The notes: generated by a model from the letters alone, not told the origin. DNA of 64,000 nucleotides from Roseiarcus sp963806935 (GCA_963806935.1 CAWEAT010000030.1:22397-86396), one strand, 5' to 3'; shown: positions 8,625 through 17,000, numbered from the stretch's first letter. Numbers and translations: made by a program.

Positions 8625-9659
8625 ATGGGAAGGGCTGAGCAGTTATTTGAGCAAATTCGCAGAGGTCAGACGGCCGAAATTGAAGCCATGATCAAGGCTC
8701 CGATCGTTGAGGAGTTATTTCTCGACTACAAGCGCGCGGCTAGCACATTGCCTGCCACCAAACTGCACGCCGACGATCGAAAAAATCTCGCCAAAGCCAT
8801 GTCTGGTTTTGGAAATTCGGAGGGTGGCCTGATTGTTTGGGGGGTCGATTGCAATCCAGGCCAAGACGGCGACGTGCCGATTTGGCCGCCCCCGAAGATA
8901 AGCCAACCTCTCATGTTCAAGACCCTGTTGGATAGCGCGATTGGCGGCCTAACCCTTCCTTCGCATTCGGGCGTGGAAAACCTCGAAGTGCGGTACCCAA
9001 GCGAAGCCGATGGGTTCGTCGTCACCCACGTTCCGATCGGTCTAAACGTGCCGCTACAGACACTCTATCCGAAGCAGGAGTTTTACATAAGGGCGGGCTC
9101 AAATTTCCTGCCCACGCCGCGAGCGGTATTGGCCGGCCTCTTTGGTCGTAGCCCTCAACCAGAGCTCAGGATACAAGTCGAGAGATCGACTTTCGAAAAA
9201 TGGCGGGACAAGACTTCGGTTAAATTTGGTTTTCAAGTTAAATGTTCAAACGTTGGAAGGGGAATCGCGGAAGAGATATTTTTTAGTATAGATGCTAAGT
9301 TTGGACGAAACGCGGAGATCGTTTTAGCAACTCTCAACTCCATTGGGGATGTTTGGCCCAACCCCTCGGTTGGCGCTTACCGCGCGACATTGCTTACAAA
9401 ACCTTTTCGATTTCCACCATCAGCGGCGAAGATATTCTTCGAATTTGGATTAGTACTGCATGATGAACCCGTCGAAGATGTCGTGATCACAATCTCCTGC
9501 GGCTCGGCCAACAGCCCCGGCAGCGCGAGAGAACTCAGATTGCCCCGCGAGAAGCTCCACGATGCATATTGGCACTACAGGGCCGACTACGCTGACCGGC
9601 CGTCGAAAGTAGCCGGCGACCGCCTTTATGAGGCATGGATTTCGCAGCTTTTAGCCTAG
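8625..9659 (+). CDS. AlbA_2/Schlafen-AAA_4 domain protein
   Basis: An intact gene of 344 codons, whose base composition is visibly richer in A and T than its neighbours. Residues about 28-75 (LFLDYKRA, then KNLAKAMSGFGNSEGGLIVWGVD) match the start of AlbA_2 (Schlafen AlbA_2 / divergent AAA_4) domains, and FYIRAGSNFLPTPRAVLAGLFG fits the end of such domains. The remaining 170 residues are a beta-rich domain I do not recognise. AlbA_2 proteins are often linked to nucleic-acid binding and occur near defence genes. Here it stands between a dead methylase fragment and a broken RelE-UvrD helicase, so it is probably island cargo. GTG at 8619 is an alternative start. Confidence 0.65.
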   Translation: MGRAEQLFEQIRRGQTAEIEAMIKAPIVEELFLDYKRAASTLPATKLHADDRKNLAKAMSGFGNSEGGLIVWGVDCNPGQDGDVPIWPPPKISQPLMFKTLLDSAIGGLTLPSHSGVENLEVRYPSEADGFVVTHVPIGLNVPLQTLYPKQEFYIRAGSNFLPTPRAVLAGLFGRSPQPELRIQVERSTFEKWRDKTSVKFGFQVKCSNVGRGIAEEIFFSIDAKFGRNAEIVLATLNSIGDVWPNPSVGAYRATLLTKPFRFPPSAAKIFFEFGLVLHDEPVEDVVITISCGSANSPGSARELRLPREKLHDAYWHYRADYADRPSKVAGDRLYEAWISQLLA

Positions 9660-9684
9660 TTTCCACTGATCGAGCGGACACCAA

Positions 9685-10723
9685 ATGGACTTCCGCATCG
9701 CCGACACTTTCACTGACGCGCTCGCCCGCCTCCCCGTGGCGGACCAGAAGGCGGTGAAGACTTCGGCCTTCGATTTGCAAACCAACCCGGAGCATCCCGG
9801 CCTGCAAATGCACCGGATCGACAAGTCACGCGACCCGAACTTCTGGTCCGTCCGTGTCAACGCCGACGTCCGAAATCATCCTGCACAAGACCGAAGCAAG
9901 TCTGCTGCTCGCGTATGTCGACCACCACGACAAGGCCTACGCCTGGGCGACGCGGAGGCGTATCGAGGCGCATCCGAAGACCGGCGCAGTCCAGATTGTC
10001 GAGGTCCGCGAGCGGGTGGAAGAGATCGCACGGCCAGTGGCTCCCGCCCATGGGCGCGTCGCCTCCACTCTCCACTATCCTTTCGCCAAGCTCGCAGACG
10101 ATCAACTTCTATCGGCCGGCGTGCCGGTAGACTGGCTGGCAGACGTGCGAACGGCGAGCGAGGACGAATATCTCGCTGTGCCGCGCCTTGGGCGCGACAG
10201 ACGCCTTGGATCGAAGCAGCGCGAACAATTCTGGCCCGTGTTCTCTGCTGCCCGCGCCAGCCTTAAATCGCGCGGGTTCTACACCTGGCCGGGCGTCTTC
10301 ACCGCAGTCACCCGCCACTTCGCCGAAAAGCCAACGAAGCCGTTTACTCATGTCGTGATCGACGAGGCGCAGGACCTCGGCGTTCCCGAACTTCGCTTCA
10401 TTGCGGCGATTGCGCCCGAGGGGAAGAACGCTCTGTTCTTCTCCGGCGACCTGGGCCAGCGCATCTTCCAGCAGCCCTTTTCCTGGAAGGCGCTCGGCGT
10501 CGACATTCGCGGGCGGGCCGCGATGCTCAAGGTCAACTATCGCACGTCGCACCAAATCCGCCGCGCCGCGGACAAGCTGCTGCCAGGGCCGCAGCGCGAC
10601 GTTGACGGCGTAGTTGAGGAGCGCAAAGGCACAGTCTCAGTCTTCAATGGACCGGACCCGAAAATTGTCATTGCCGAAGACGAGGCGGCCGAGACAACGG
10701 CTGTCGCGGCGTTCATACGCTAG
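9685..10723 (+). pseudogene. RelE-like/UvrD helicase fusion, frameshifted and lacking Walker A
   Basis: The N-terminus (FRIADTFTDALARLPVADQK, then MHRIDKSRDPNFWSVRVN) is a RelE/ParE-like toxin fold. At about 9873 an extra A in an AAA run shifts the frame; the other frame continues IILHKTEASLLLAYVDHHDKA. The helicase part then has the Walker B motif VVIDEAQDLGVPELRF, GDLGQRIFQQPFSWKALG and VNYRTSHQIRRAA, as in UvrD/Rep superfamily 1 enzymes. No GxGKT Walker A is present. The text jumps from SEDEYLAVPRL to GRDRRLGSKQ, so an internal segment including motif I was deleted. The protein stops after motif IV, so it cannot be an active helicase. RelE-UvrD fusions of this type are known in bacteria, often near restriction or toxin genes. 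Confidence 0.65.
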
Positions 10724-10728
10724 CCGTG

Positions 10729-10890
10729 ATGGAAGCCAGATCGCCTGCGTTAACGCACAAGGTATCCGAGCTGCAGAAGCAGCTCGCGGGTGACGACATC
10801 GCCGCCGATTTGGTAACCTTGGAGCCTGGCGACATCGAAGAGTCGCCGACGCTCCCGACCGGAACGTCTTACAGAATGCGGCTGCTCTAA
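10729..10890 (+). other. Small open frame, possible C-terminal remnant of an unknown protein
   Basis: A 53-codon frame starts with an ATG six bases after the helicase remnant. It contains LTHKVSELQKQLAGDD, then LVTLEPGDIEESP, and ends YRMRLL. Codon use looks like real protein and the N-terminal half could be a short coiled coil. There is no obvious ribosome-binding site and I do not recognise a family. It may be the tail of another gene of the same decayed island. Function unknown. Confidence 0.3.
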
Positions 10891-11427
10891 CAGAAGCGCT
10901 TATTTTTGATGCCTAATTCCGATTGTCGGGGGGCGCGCGGGCGGACTATTGCTGACCAGCGCGAGAGGAGGGGTATCAAAGGCGCGGAAAACCAAAGCTT
11001 AATGAGCGCGACTGTTGCGCCAACAAATTCCCGCATAAATGCGTGCGTTGATCGGTCCTATCACGAGCTTAAGTAGAAGTCGTCTACGCCGTCCAGCTAC
11101 GCCGACTACGAAGCCGAGACGGCGTAGGGGAAATCCCAATCTCGCCCCCCGACCGAAGCGCCCGGTGCTTTGTCGGAGTTCGGTCCGACCAACGAAAAAT
11201 CTGACACAAAAAAATTCTGACATGACAAATCGCGCTTCTGAATGTGGAGGCGCGCAACCGCGGTCATTTTTCAACCCCGGCCTCGTTTGGCGCGAAATTC
11301 CGATGCCCCTGGGGGCTCTCCCGAACGCGCTTACCTCGGCGCCGGCGCTGCGGCGCCGGATGGTCAGCCCGACGAGCCACAGCATTGTTCTTGTTTTGTT
11401 CTGATAGCCGCGCTATCGTCCGCCTTC
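10891..11427. other. Gene-poor region after the accessory island
   Basis: About 540 bases without a supported gene. It carries an inverted repeat at 11084-11127 and several A-rich stretches around 11190-11225, and is less GC-rich than the flanking core genes. Long antisense frames cross it but have no recognisable product. It may be the edge of the integrated accessory segment. The tRNA-Met gene lies about 350 bases further on, but no attachment-site duplication was found. Confidence 0.4.
11084..11127. repeat. Inverted repeat CTACGCCGTC ... GACGGCGTAG
   Basis: Two perfect 10-base arms (11084-11093 and 11118-11127) are separated by 24 bases that contain a third related segment, GCTACGCCGACTACG. 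RNA from either strand could fold, but there is no T-run after either arm, so it is not a standard intrinsic terminator. Function unknown. Confidence 0.5.
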
Positions 11428-11664
11428 ATGGCTGACCCCGTCGAGCGCCTGACGCCCGCTACGCCCGACGACGTGGCCGACACGCTCGCCTTCGCGTTGC
11501 GCTTCGATGGTCGAAAGCTGACGCACCGCGCCGACGAGATCATGGCCGAGATCGTCGCCAAGCGACTTGTAGAGCATTTGCTGCGCGCCGGCTTCGTCGT
11601 CATGAAACGGCCGCCGGCAGTAGGCGGGGCGGCGATCGGTCGCGGGCATCGGTCGGACACATGA
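11428..11664 (+). CDS. Small conserved hypothetical protein, 78 residues
   Basis: The ATG at 11428 opens a frame of 78 codons. The central part (LAFALRFDGRK, then HRADEIMAEIVAKRLVEHL and GFVVMKRPP) recalls small uncharacterised proteins found in many Rhizobiales genomes. Helical content is high and no membrane segment or signal peptide is seen. The DEIMAEIVAKRLVEHL helix is amphipathic and could mediate dimerisation. The function is not known. It sits alone between the gene-poor region and tRNA-Met. The longer in-frame reading upstream has no family resemblance. Confidence 0.55.
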   Translation: MADPVERLTPATPDDVADTLAFALRFDGRKLTHRADEIMAEIVAKRLVEHLLRAGFVVMKRPPAVGGAAIGRGHRSDT

Positions 11665-11776
11665 ACAACCGGCCGGGGTCGCCAGTTTCCGCTTTCTGCT
11701 TACCGGGCGCTTACCGAGGTCCAAAAGGACACTCCTTTGGCGTCCTCGCTTCGCTTGTAAACCTTTGATATGTGGA

Positions 11777-11853
11777 TGGTAGCGGGACCCAGACTTGAAC
11801 TGGGGACCTACGGATTATGATTCCGCCGCTCTAACCAGCTGAGCTATCCCGCC
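11777..11853 (-). tRNA. tRNA-Met (CAU), elongator type
   Basis: On the minus strand a 77-base cloverleaf can be drawn: acceptor GGCGGGA with TCCCGCT, D stem GCTC/GAGC, anticodon stem GCGGA/TCCGT around loop ATCATAA (anticodon CAT), T stem CCCAG/CTGGG with TTCAAGT, and an encoded ACCA end. The body resembles the alphaproteobacterial elongator tRNA-Met. A lysidine-modified tRNA-Ile2 also has a CAT anticodon gene but usually a different acceptor stem. The G1-T72 wobble pair is slightly unusual. Confidence 0.92.
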
Positions 11854-11994
11854 ACGCGCCCTCGAAGGCAGCAGCCTCATCGAGGCGAGGCGGCGATATA
11901 GAGAACGGGCCATCCGGCTGTCAAGGCGCGGGCGCGCCCTCGATCAACGCGCTCGCCAATGGCGTTTCTTCGACTCGCTTGAGCGCGAGCGGGG

Positions 11995-13098
11995 TCATCG
12001 ACGCCGGCTACACTCCGGCGTCTCCGGAAAGATTCGGGTCACATGACCCATCTTGCGGTCGGGGCGGATTTCGAGCTTGCCGTAGAGATGCAGCGAGAGA
12101 TCCGGCTGGGCGAGGATATCGCTCCATTCCTGTGCGTCCTCGCCGATCAGGTTGTGCATCTCAGCCCGGCCGCGCCGGGTCGTTACGCCGAGCGGCCAGC
12201 CGGCGATGGCGCGGATATGTTGCTCGAACTGCGAGGTCTGCGCGCCCTCGATGGTCCAGTGACCCGAATTGTGCACTCTCGGCGCGATCTCGTTGACGAT
12301 GAGCCCCTCGTGGCCGTGCCGGTCGCGGACGACGAACATCTCGACCGCCAGCACGCCGACATACTCGAGCGCCTCGAGCACCTGGCCGGCGATGCGCTTG
12401 GCCTCCGCAGACGTCTCCGGACCGACCCGGGCCGGGGCGCGGGTGCGCGCCAGGATGTGGCGCTCGTGCTCGTTCTCGCAAAGGTCGTAAGCCACGATCT
12501 CGCCTTCAAGGCTGCGCGCCGCGACGACGGATACCTCGCGTTCGAAGGCGACGAAGCCCTCGAGAATCATCGGCGCGGACCCAAGCGTGCGGTGAACCGC
12601 AGCGACATTCGAGCCTTCGCGGATCAGCGACTGGCCCTTGCCGTCATAGCCGAGCCGGCGGGTCTTGAGGATCGCCGGGCGGCCGAGTTCCGCGACGGCG
12701 CGCACCAGCGCGCCGGCATCCTCGACCTTGACGAAGGGCGCGGTCTTGAGGCCGAGATCGCGCAGGAACGTCTTTTCGACGAGCCGGTCCTGGGTCTGCG
12801 CCAGCGCGCGGACGCCCGGTCGGACCGGCACGCGCCCGGCCAGGAACTCGACCGTCGCCGTCGGCACGTTCTCGAACTCGAAGGTCGCGACATCGACCGC
12901 CTCGGCGAAGCGGGCGAGCGCCGCCTCGTCGTCGAAGGCCGCGACGGTCCGCGCCGCCGCGGCGTCGTAAGCCGGCGCCGCCGCTTCGGGGGCGAAGATA
13001 TGGGTGCGCAGCCCGAGCTTCAGCGCCGCGATTGCGAGCATCCGCCCGAGCTGTCCGGCGCCGAGAATGCCTATGGTGGCGCCGGGGCTTAAGGTCAT
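11995..13098 (-). CDS. purK: N5-carboxyaminoimidazole ribonucleotide synthase PurK
   Basis: An ATP-grasp enzyme of purine synthesis, 367 residues. It uses ATP and bicarbonate to convert AIR to N5-CAIR in the cytosol. The N-terminal Rossmann motif GILGAGQLGRMLAIAA, the ATP-grasp stretch PAILKTRRLGYDGKGQ and the late metal/ATP site LIVNEIAPRVHNSGHWT with TSQFEQHIRAI are classical for PurK. Length is normal. The ATG at 13098 overlaps the purE stop (ATGA), so the longer upstream frame is rejected and the pair forms a coupled purE-purK operon. tRNA-Met lies downstream on the same strand. Confidence 0.95.
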   Translation of the reverse strand: MTLSPGATIGILGAGQLGRMLAIAALKLGLRTHIFAPEAAAPAYDAAAARTVAAFDDEAALARFAEAVDVATFEFENVPTATVEFLAGRVPVRPGVRALAQTQDRLVEKTFLRDLGLKTAPFVKVEDAGALVRAVAELGRPAILKTRRLGYDGKGQSLIREGSNVAAVHRTLGSAPMILEGFVAFEREVSVVAARSLEGEIVAYDLCENEHERHILARTRAPARVGPETSAEAKRIAGQVLEALEYVGVLAVEMFVVRDRHGHEGLIVNEIAPRVHNSGHWTIEGAQTSQFEQHIRAIAGWPLGVTTRRGRAEMHNLIGEDAQEWSDILAQPDLSLHLYGKLEIRPDRKMGHVTRIFPETPECSRRR

Positions 13099-13637
13099 CG
13101 CTGCGGCGCCTCGTCTTGAGGGCGCTCGGCGACTTCGGCGGTGCGCGCCGCCCGCCACGCCTCGAGCCTTGCCGCCAGCGCTTCGTCGGCGAGCGCCAGC
13201 ACGGCCGAGGCGATGAGCGCGGCGTTGACCGCGCCGGCTTCGCCGATCGCGAGCGTGCCGACCGGGACGCCGGCAGGCATTTGTACGATCGAAAGGAGAC
13301 TGTCCTCGCCCTTCAGCGCCTTCGAGGGGACCGGGACGCCGAACACCGGAAGCGTGGTGAAAGCCGCCGTCATGCCGGGCAGATGCGCTGCCCCGCCCGC
13401 GCCGGCGATGATGACCTTGAAGCCCGCGGCCTTTGCCCCCTTGGCGAAGGCGGCCATCCGGTCGGGCGTGCGGTGGGCCGAGACGATCCGCGCCTCATAG
13501 CCGACGCCGAGCTGGTCGAGCGTCTCGGCGGCGCGGCGCATGACCGCCCAGTCCGACTGGCTGCCCATGATGATGGCGATCGGTTTTGCCGCCCCGCTCA
13601 CAGGCGCCCGCCGAGGCCCGAGTTCGACGCGAATCAT
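13095..13637 (-). CDS. purE: N5-carboxyaminoimidazole ribonucleotide mutase PurE
   Basis: A 180-residue class I PurE, which moves the carboxyl group of N5-CAIR to give CAIR, the step after PurK. The substrate-binding motifs are plain: IIMGSQSDWAVM near residue 22, VSAHRTPDRM near 53, AGAGGAAHLPGM near 77, and PVFGVPVPSKALKGEDSLLSI (quoted in two overlapping parts, PVFGVPVPSK and LKGEDSLLSI). The first 15 residues are an extra tail relative to the usual start. PurE is normally octameric. It is the first gene of the purEK operon and lies head to head with the ClC gene across about 120 bases, where the promoters probably are. Confidence 0.95.
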   Translation of the reverse strand: MIRVELGPRRAPVSGAAKPIAIIMGSQSDWAVMRRAAETLDQLGVGYEARIVSAHRTPDRMAAFAKGAKAAGFKVIIAGAGGAAHLPGMTAAFTTLPVFGVPVPSKALKGEDSLLSIVQMPAGVPVGTLAIGEAGAVNAALIASAVLALADEALAARLEAWRAARTAEVAERPQDEAPQR

Positions 13638-13759
13638 AAGCGCTTGCGCTTAATGGAAGGCTGCGGGGCGCGCAAGCGTGGGGGCATGTGGCGGGCTTTG
13701 CGCAGCGCCGCTCGGCGCTGTAGGCCTCTCGCTGGGGGCGCCGGCGGATCCAAGCCCTG

Positions 13760-15151
13760 ATGCGGAGGCCGCAATTGGAGTCAGGGTCGAACCTACCCCC
13801 GCCAAACGCCGCCGCGCCGACGCCGGCCGGCGGGAGGGTCCCGGCGACGCTCCGCGACCCCGGCGCGCTCGGCTTCTGGCTCGCGGTCGCGCTGACCGGC
13901 GTATGCGCCGGTCTTGGCGCGGCCGCTCTGACCTTGGTGTTCAAAACCGTGCAACAGCTCGCCTGGGGTACGGCCGAGCCCGAGGCGCTGCTCGAGGCGG
14001 CGAGAGAGGCGAGCCCATTGCGGCATATCGGCTTGCTGTTTGGCGCCGGGCTCATCACCGCCGCCGGCCAGTGGCTATTGACGCGGCTCACCACCGGCAA
14101 CGGCATCGAGATCACCGCGGCGATCTGGTTTCAGGCCGGCCGCGTGCCGGCGCTCAGAACGCTCGGCAGCGCGGTGCTGTCGATCGTCATCGTCGGCATG
14201 GGCGCGCCGCTGGGCCGCGAAGGCGCGCCCAAACAGTTCGGCGCCGTCTTCGGCAACCTGGCTTCCGACCTGCAAAAGCTCTCGGACGATGAGCGCCGCC
14301 TCATGGTCGCGATCGGCGCCGGGGCCGGCATGGCCGCCGTCTATAGCGTGCCGCTCGGCGGCGCCCTGTTTGCGCTCGAAGTGCTGCGCGGAGCGTTGGC
14401 GGTCAGGCTGGTCATGCCCGCGCTCGCCGCCTCGCTGATCGCAGTCAAAACGGCGAGCCTGGTCATCCCCAATGCGCCCCTTTACACAGTGCCGACGTAC
14501 GCCATCTCGCCCGATGTCTACCTCTGGGTGATTGTCGCCTCGCCGTTCATCGGCTTGTGGTCGGTTCTGTTTGTCCGGGCGATCGCATGGGCCGATCGGG
14601 CCCGTCCATCGGGCTGGCTGCGTCTGGTCGCGCCGCCGGCAGTCTTGGCGGCTGTCGGTCTCCTGTCGATCGCCTTCCCTGAGTTGCTCGGCAATGGCCA
14701 GGATCTTGCGCAGCTTCTGTTCGGCCATCCGCTGGCGCCGTTCGCGTTGGCGGCCCTTTTTCTGCTGCGGCCGCTCGCGACGGTCGCTTCCGCGGCGAGC
14801 GGCGCGCCGGGCGGACTGTTCACGCCCTCGCTCGCCGCTGGCGCATTGATAGGGGCGGCGCTCGGCGGTCTCTGGCTCTCCGTTCATCCCGGAGGCGAGA
14901 TCGGCCTCTTTGCCCTGCTCGGGGCAGGCGCAATGCTCGCTGCGACAACGCAGGGACCGGTCTCAACGCTGGTGCTGATGATGGAGCTGACCGGACAGGC
15001 GCGCGCTTTCGCATTGCCGATGCTGACTGCGATCATCGTCGCCACCGCGACCTCGCGCCTGATCGAGCGGCGCTCGATCTACGAGGCAAGGCTCACCGAC
15101 GAGCAGGTGGCGGCGCGGCTCAAGGCGCGCGAGACAAGCAGCGCCGCCTGA
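13760..15151 (+). CDS. ClC-family chloride channel or proton/chloride antiporter
   Basis: A 463-residue membrane protein of the ClC family. It has the conserved ion-path motifs GAPLGREGAPKQFG (GREGP-like) at about residues 152-165, the stretch YSVPLGGALFALEVLRGAL, and GAPGGLFTPSLAAGA (GxFxP) at about 347-361. About ten hydrophobic segments follow an N-terminal cytoplasmic tail of 35 residues. In bacterial ClCs a gating Glu lies in the GREGP motif (here GREGA). The chain has no CBS domains. Whether it is a channel, a Cl-/H+ exchanger or a fluoride-type carrier is not settled. Its last 189 bases overlap, on the opposite strand, the unusual tail of the GntR gene. Confidence 0.85.
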   Translation: MRRPQLESGSNLPPPNAAAPTPAGGRVPATLRDPGALGFWLAVALTGVCAGLGAAALTLVFKTVQQLAWGTAEPEALLEAAREASPLRHIGLLFGAGLITAAGQWLLTRLTTGNGIEITAAIWFQAGRVPALRTLGSAVLSIVIVGMGAPLGREGAPKQFGAVFGNLASDLQKLSDDERRLMVAIGAGAGMAAVYSVPLGGALFALEVLRGALAVRLVMPALAASLIAVKTASLVIPNAPLYTVPTYAISPDVYLWVIVASPFIGLWSVLFVRAIAWADRARPSGWLRLVAPPAVLAAVGLLSIAFPELLGNGQDLAQLLFGHPLAPFALAALFLLRPLATVASAASGAPGGLFTPSLAAGALIGAALGGLWLSVHPGGEIGLFALLGAGAMLAATTQGPVSTLVLMMELTGQARAFALPMLTAIIVATATSRLIERRSIYEARLTDEQVAARLKARETSSAA

Positions 15152-16021
15152 ACGCGGCCGGCCCGATCGGCGCTCGCGCCTAAAGCGGTCGCGCGCCCGC
15201 CCGCTCGCGGCCGCGTCGCGCTGCTTGAGGTATTGCCGCACGTCGTTCATCGAGTCGCTGAGCAGCTCGCTCATGCGGGTCTTGGCCAGTTCAGGCGAAC
15301 CGTCACGGATCGCCTCGAAGATTCCATGGTGCTGATGCAGGCGGTCGTCCTGGATCCGGGAGGCGCCTTCCCAGCTCAGCTCGAACGTGCATTCGAGCGA
15401 AGTGCGGATGAGGCCGCCGAGCGCGGTGAGAAAGTGATTCCCGGTCGCCTCGAGGATCCCCATGTGGAAGTCGATATCCGCGCCGATCAGGTCGCCGGCG
15501 CCTTCCCTGAACTGGTCCATCCGCCGGTAGGCGTCGGCGATGCGGTCGATCGTGGCGCGCGCATGCGCTTTCGCCGCGAGCGCCGCCGCCTCCGGCTCGA
15601 CCATCTGGCGCAGCACGAACAATTCGCCGACGAAGCTCTCGGTCGGCGTCGTCTGCAAATGCCAGGACAGCACCTCCGGATCGAGCATGTTCCAGTCGGC
15701 CTTGGGCCTGACGCGGGTGCCGATCTTCGGCCGCGCGACGATCATCGCCTTGGCGGCAAGCACGCTATAGGCTTCCCTCAGCGCGGTGCGGGACACGGAA
15801 AAGCGCGCGCACATATCCGCCGCATTGGGCAGGAGCGAACCGGGCGGATGGAGCCCGCCGACGATCTCACGCCCGAGCCGCCCGGCGAGCGAGGTATGGA
15901 TATTGCGCTCGAACCTCTGGGCGGCGCGGTCGAGCCGCTCGGCGCGCTCCACCGCTGAGCGTTGTGCGCCCGCTCGGGCGCGCTGAGCGGCTGAAGTCAA
16001 TTGAGTGGAAACCCGCGCCAT
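14963..16021 (-). CDS. FadR/FCD-subfamily GntR transcription regulator
   Basis: A cytoplasmic repressor-type regulator. A winged helix-turn-helix lies at about residues 42-110 (LGREIVGGLHPPGSLLPN, SVSRTALREAYSVLAAK, then IGTRV). The FCD ligand domain follows to about residue 275, with the metal-ligand pattern in GADIDFHMGILEATGN and HHGIFEAIRDGS. A normal family member would end near 15200. This frame has no stop there and runs on for about 75 more residues rich in Arg and Gly, antisense to the ClC gene, which may mean a lost stop or a frame error. It is the last gene of the ytfQRT-yjfF operon, 16 bases after yjfF. It probably controls that operon through the FCD-type site at 20741-20751. Confidence 0.85.
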   Translation of the reverse strand: MARVSTQLTSAAQRARAGAQRSAVERAERLDRAAQRFERNIHTSLAGRLGREIVGGLHPPGSLLPNAADMCARFSVSRTALREAYSVLAAKAMIVARPKIGTRVRPKADWNMLDPEVLSWHLQTTPTESFVGELFVLRQMVEPEAAALAAKAHARATIDRIADAYRRMDQFREGAGDLIGADIDFHMGILEATGNHFLTALGGLIRTSLECTFELSWEGASRIQDDRLHQHHGIFEAIRDGSPELAKTRMSELLSDSMNDVRQYLKQRDAAASGRARDRFRRERRSGRPRSGGAACLARLEPRRHLLVGEPCLVDRAPLDQARGRGGDDDRSQHRQCESARLSGQLHHQHQR

Positions 16022-16037
16022 GACCCTCGAGCAAATC

Positions 16038-17000
16038 TCATTGGGCGCCCCTCAGCCTGAACGATGACAGCAGGGATCGCTGCAACACGATGAACAGGAA
16101 GAGGAGAACTCCGCCGCTGATCATGATCCAGGCGCCGTTCAACGAACCGTTGAAATTGATCAGCGTTGCGATCAGGCCAAGGATCATGCCGCCGAACAGC
16201 GTGCCGGCGACCATGCCCACGCCGCCGGTCAAAACCGTGCCGCCCAGCACCACCGCGGCGATCGCGGTGAGCTCGGCGCCGGTTCCGGCCAGCGGATAGC
16301 CGGAGGACGTATACAGGGCATAGATCACGCCGCCCAGCGCGCTAAAGAACCCGCCGAGGGCATAGATTGCGACCGTCGTGCGCCGCATCGGCACGCCCAT
16401 CAGCTTGGCCGACGTCCGGTCGCCGCCGATGGCGTAGACATCGGCGCCGAAGCGGGTGAAATGGGCGATGACGATCCCCGCCACAAGCGCGATCAGCATA
16501 ACGATCGCCGAACTCCGAAGCTCGCCGCCTCCGGGCAGCGGAATGCTCAATCCGGCGAACCAGGCGACGAAAGGATGCCGGATCGGGACCGAATCGAGAT
16601 TGATCATGAAGCAGCTGCCGCGCAGCAGGAAGAGGCCGGCAAGCGTGACGATGAAAGGCTGAATCTCGCAAAAGTCGACGATGAGCCCCTGAAGTCCGCC
16701 GAAGCAGAGGCCGAAAGCGAGCATCATCGCCGCCGAGGCGAGCGGATGCCAGCCGAGCGGATCGAGATTGGCCATAACGACGCCGACGAAGCCGATCATC
16801 GAGCCGATCGAGAGGTCGATCCCGCCGCTCAGAATGACGAAGGTCGCGCCGATCGCGGCGGTGATGATAAAGGCGTTGTCGGCCAGGATGTCGCCGAGGA
16901 CCTGGGTCGAGAGGAAATTGTTGTAGAGAAGCCCGCCCGTCACGAACAGAGCGAGGAAGACGGCGATCGTCGCGACGAGGGGCAGATATTTCTCGTTCAT
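16038..17000 (-). CDS. yjfF: Sugar ABC transporter permease, YjfF/RbsC type
   Basis: A 320-residue inner-membrane permease of the ribose/galactofuranose class, with roughly nine to ten hydrophobic segments. Typical parts are ITAAIGATFVILSGGIDLSI at about residues 46-65, GFVGVVMANL, IVDFCEIQPFIVTLAGLFLL (108-127) and VYAIGGDRTSAKLMGVPM at about 213. The family of YjfF/YtfT permeases acts with the YtfR ATPase and the YtfQ binding protein. The ATG at 17000 overlaps the end of ytfT by four bases. A longer in-frame reading upstream is a shadow of ytfT. Confidence 0.88.
   Translation of the reverse strand: MNEKYLPLVATIAVFLALFVTGGLLYNNFLSTQVLGDILADNAFIITAAIGATFVILSGGIDLSIGSMIGFVGVVMANLDPLGWHPLASAAMMLAFGLCFGGLQGLIVDFCEIQPFIVTLAGLFLLRGSCFMINLDSVPIRHPFVAWFAGLSIPLPGGGELRSSAIVMLIALVAGIVIAHFTRFGADVYAIGGDRTSAKLMGVPMRRTTVAIYALGGFFSALGGVIYALYTSSGYPLAGTGAELTAIAAVVLGGTVLTGGVGMVAGTLFGGMILGLIATLINFNGSLNGAWIMISGGVLLFLFIVLQRSLLSSFRLRGAQ

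Noticed and set aside
11721..11740. Hairpin CCAAAAGGA/TCCTTTGG downstream of tRNA-Met
   Set aside because: The stem has a bulge and no T-run follows on the minus strand, so it is not called a terminator.
11777..11853. tRNA-Met as an integration site for the 6-11 kb island
   Set aside because: No repeat of the tRNA 3' end and no integrase gene could be found on either side of the island.
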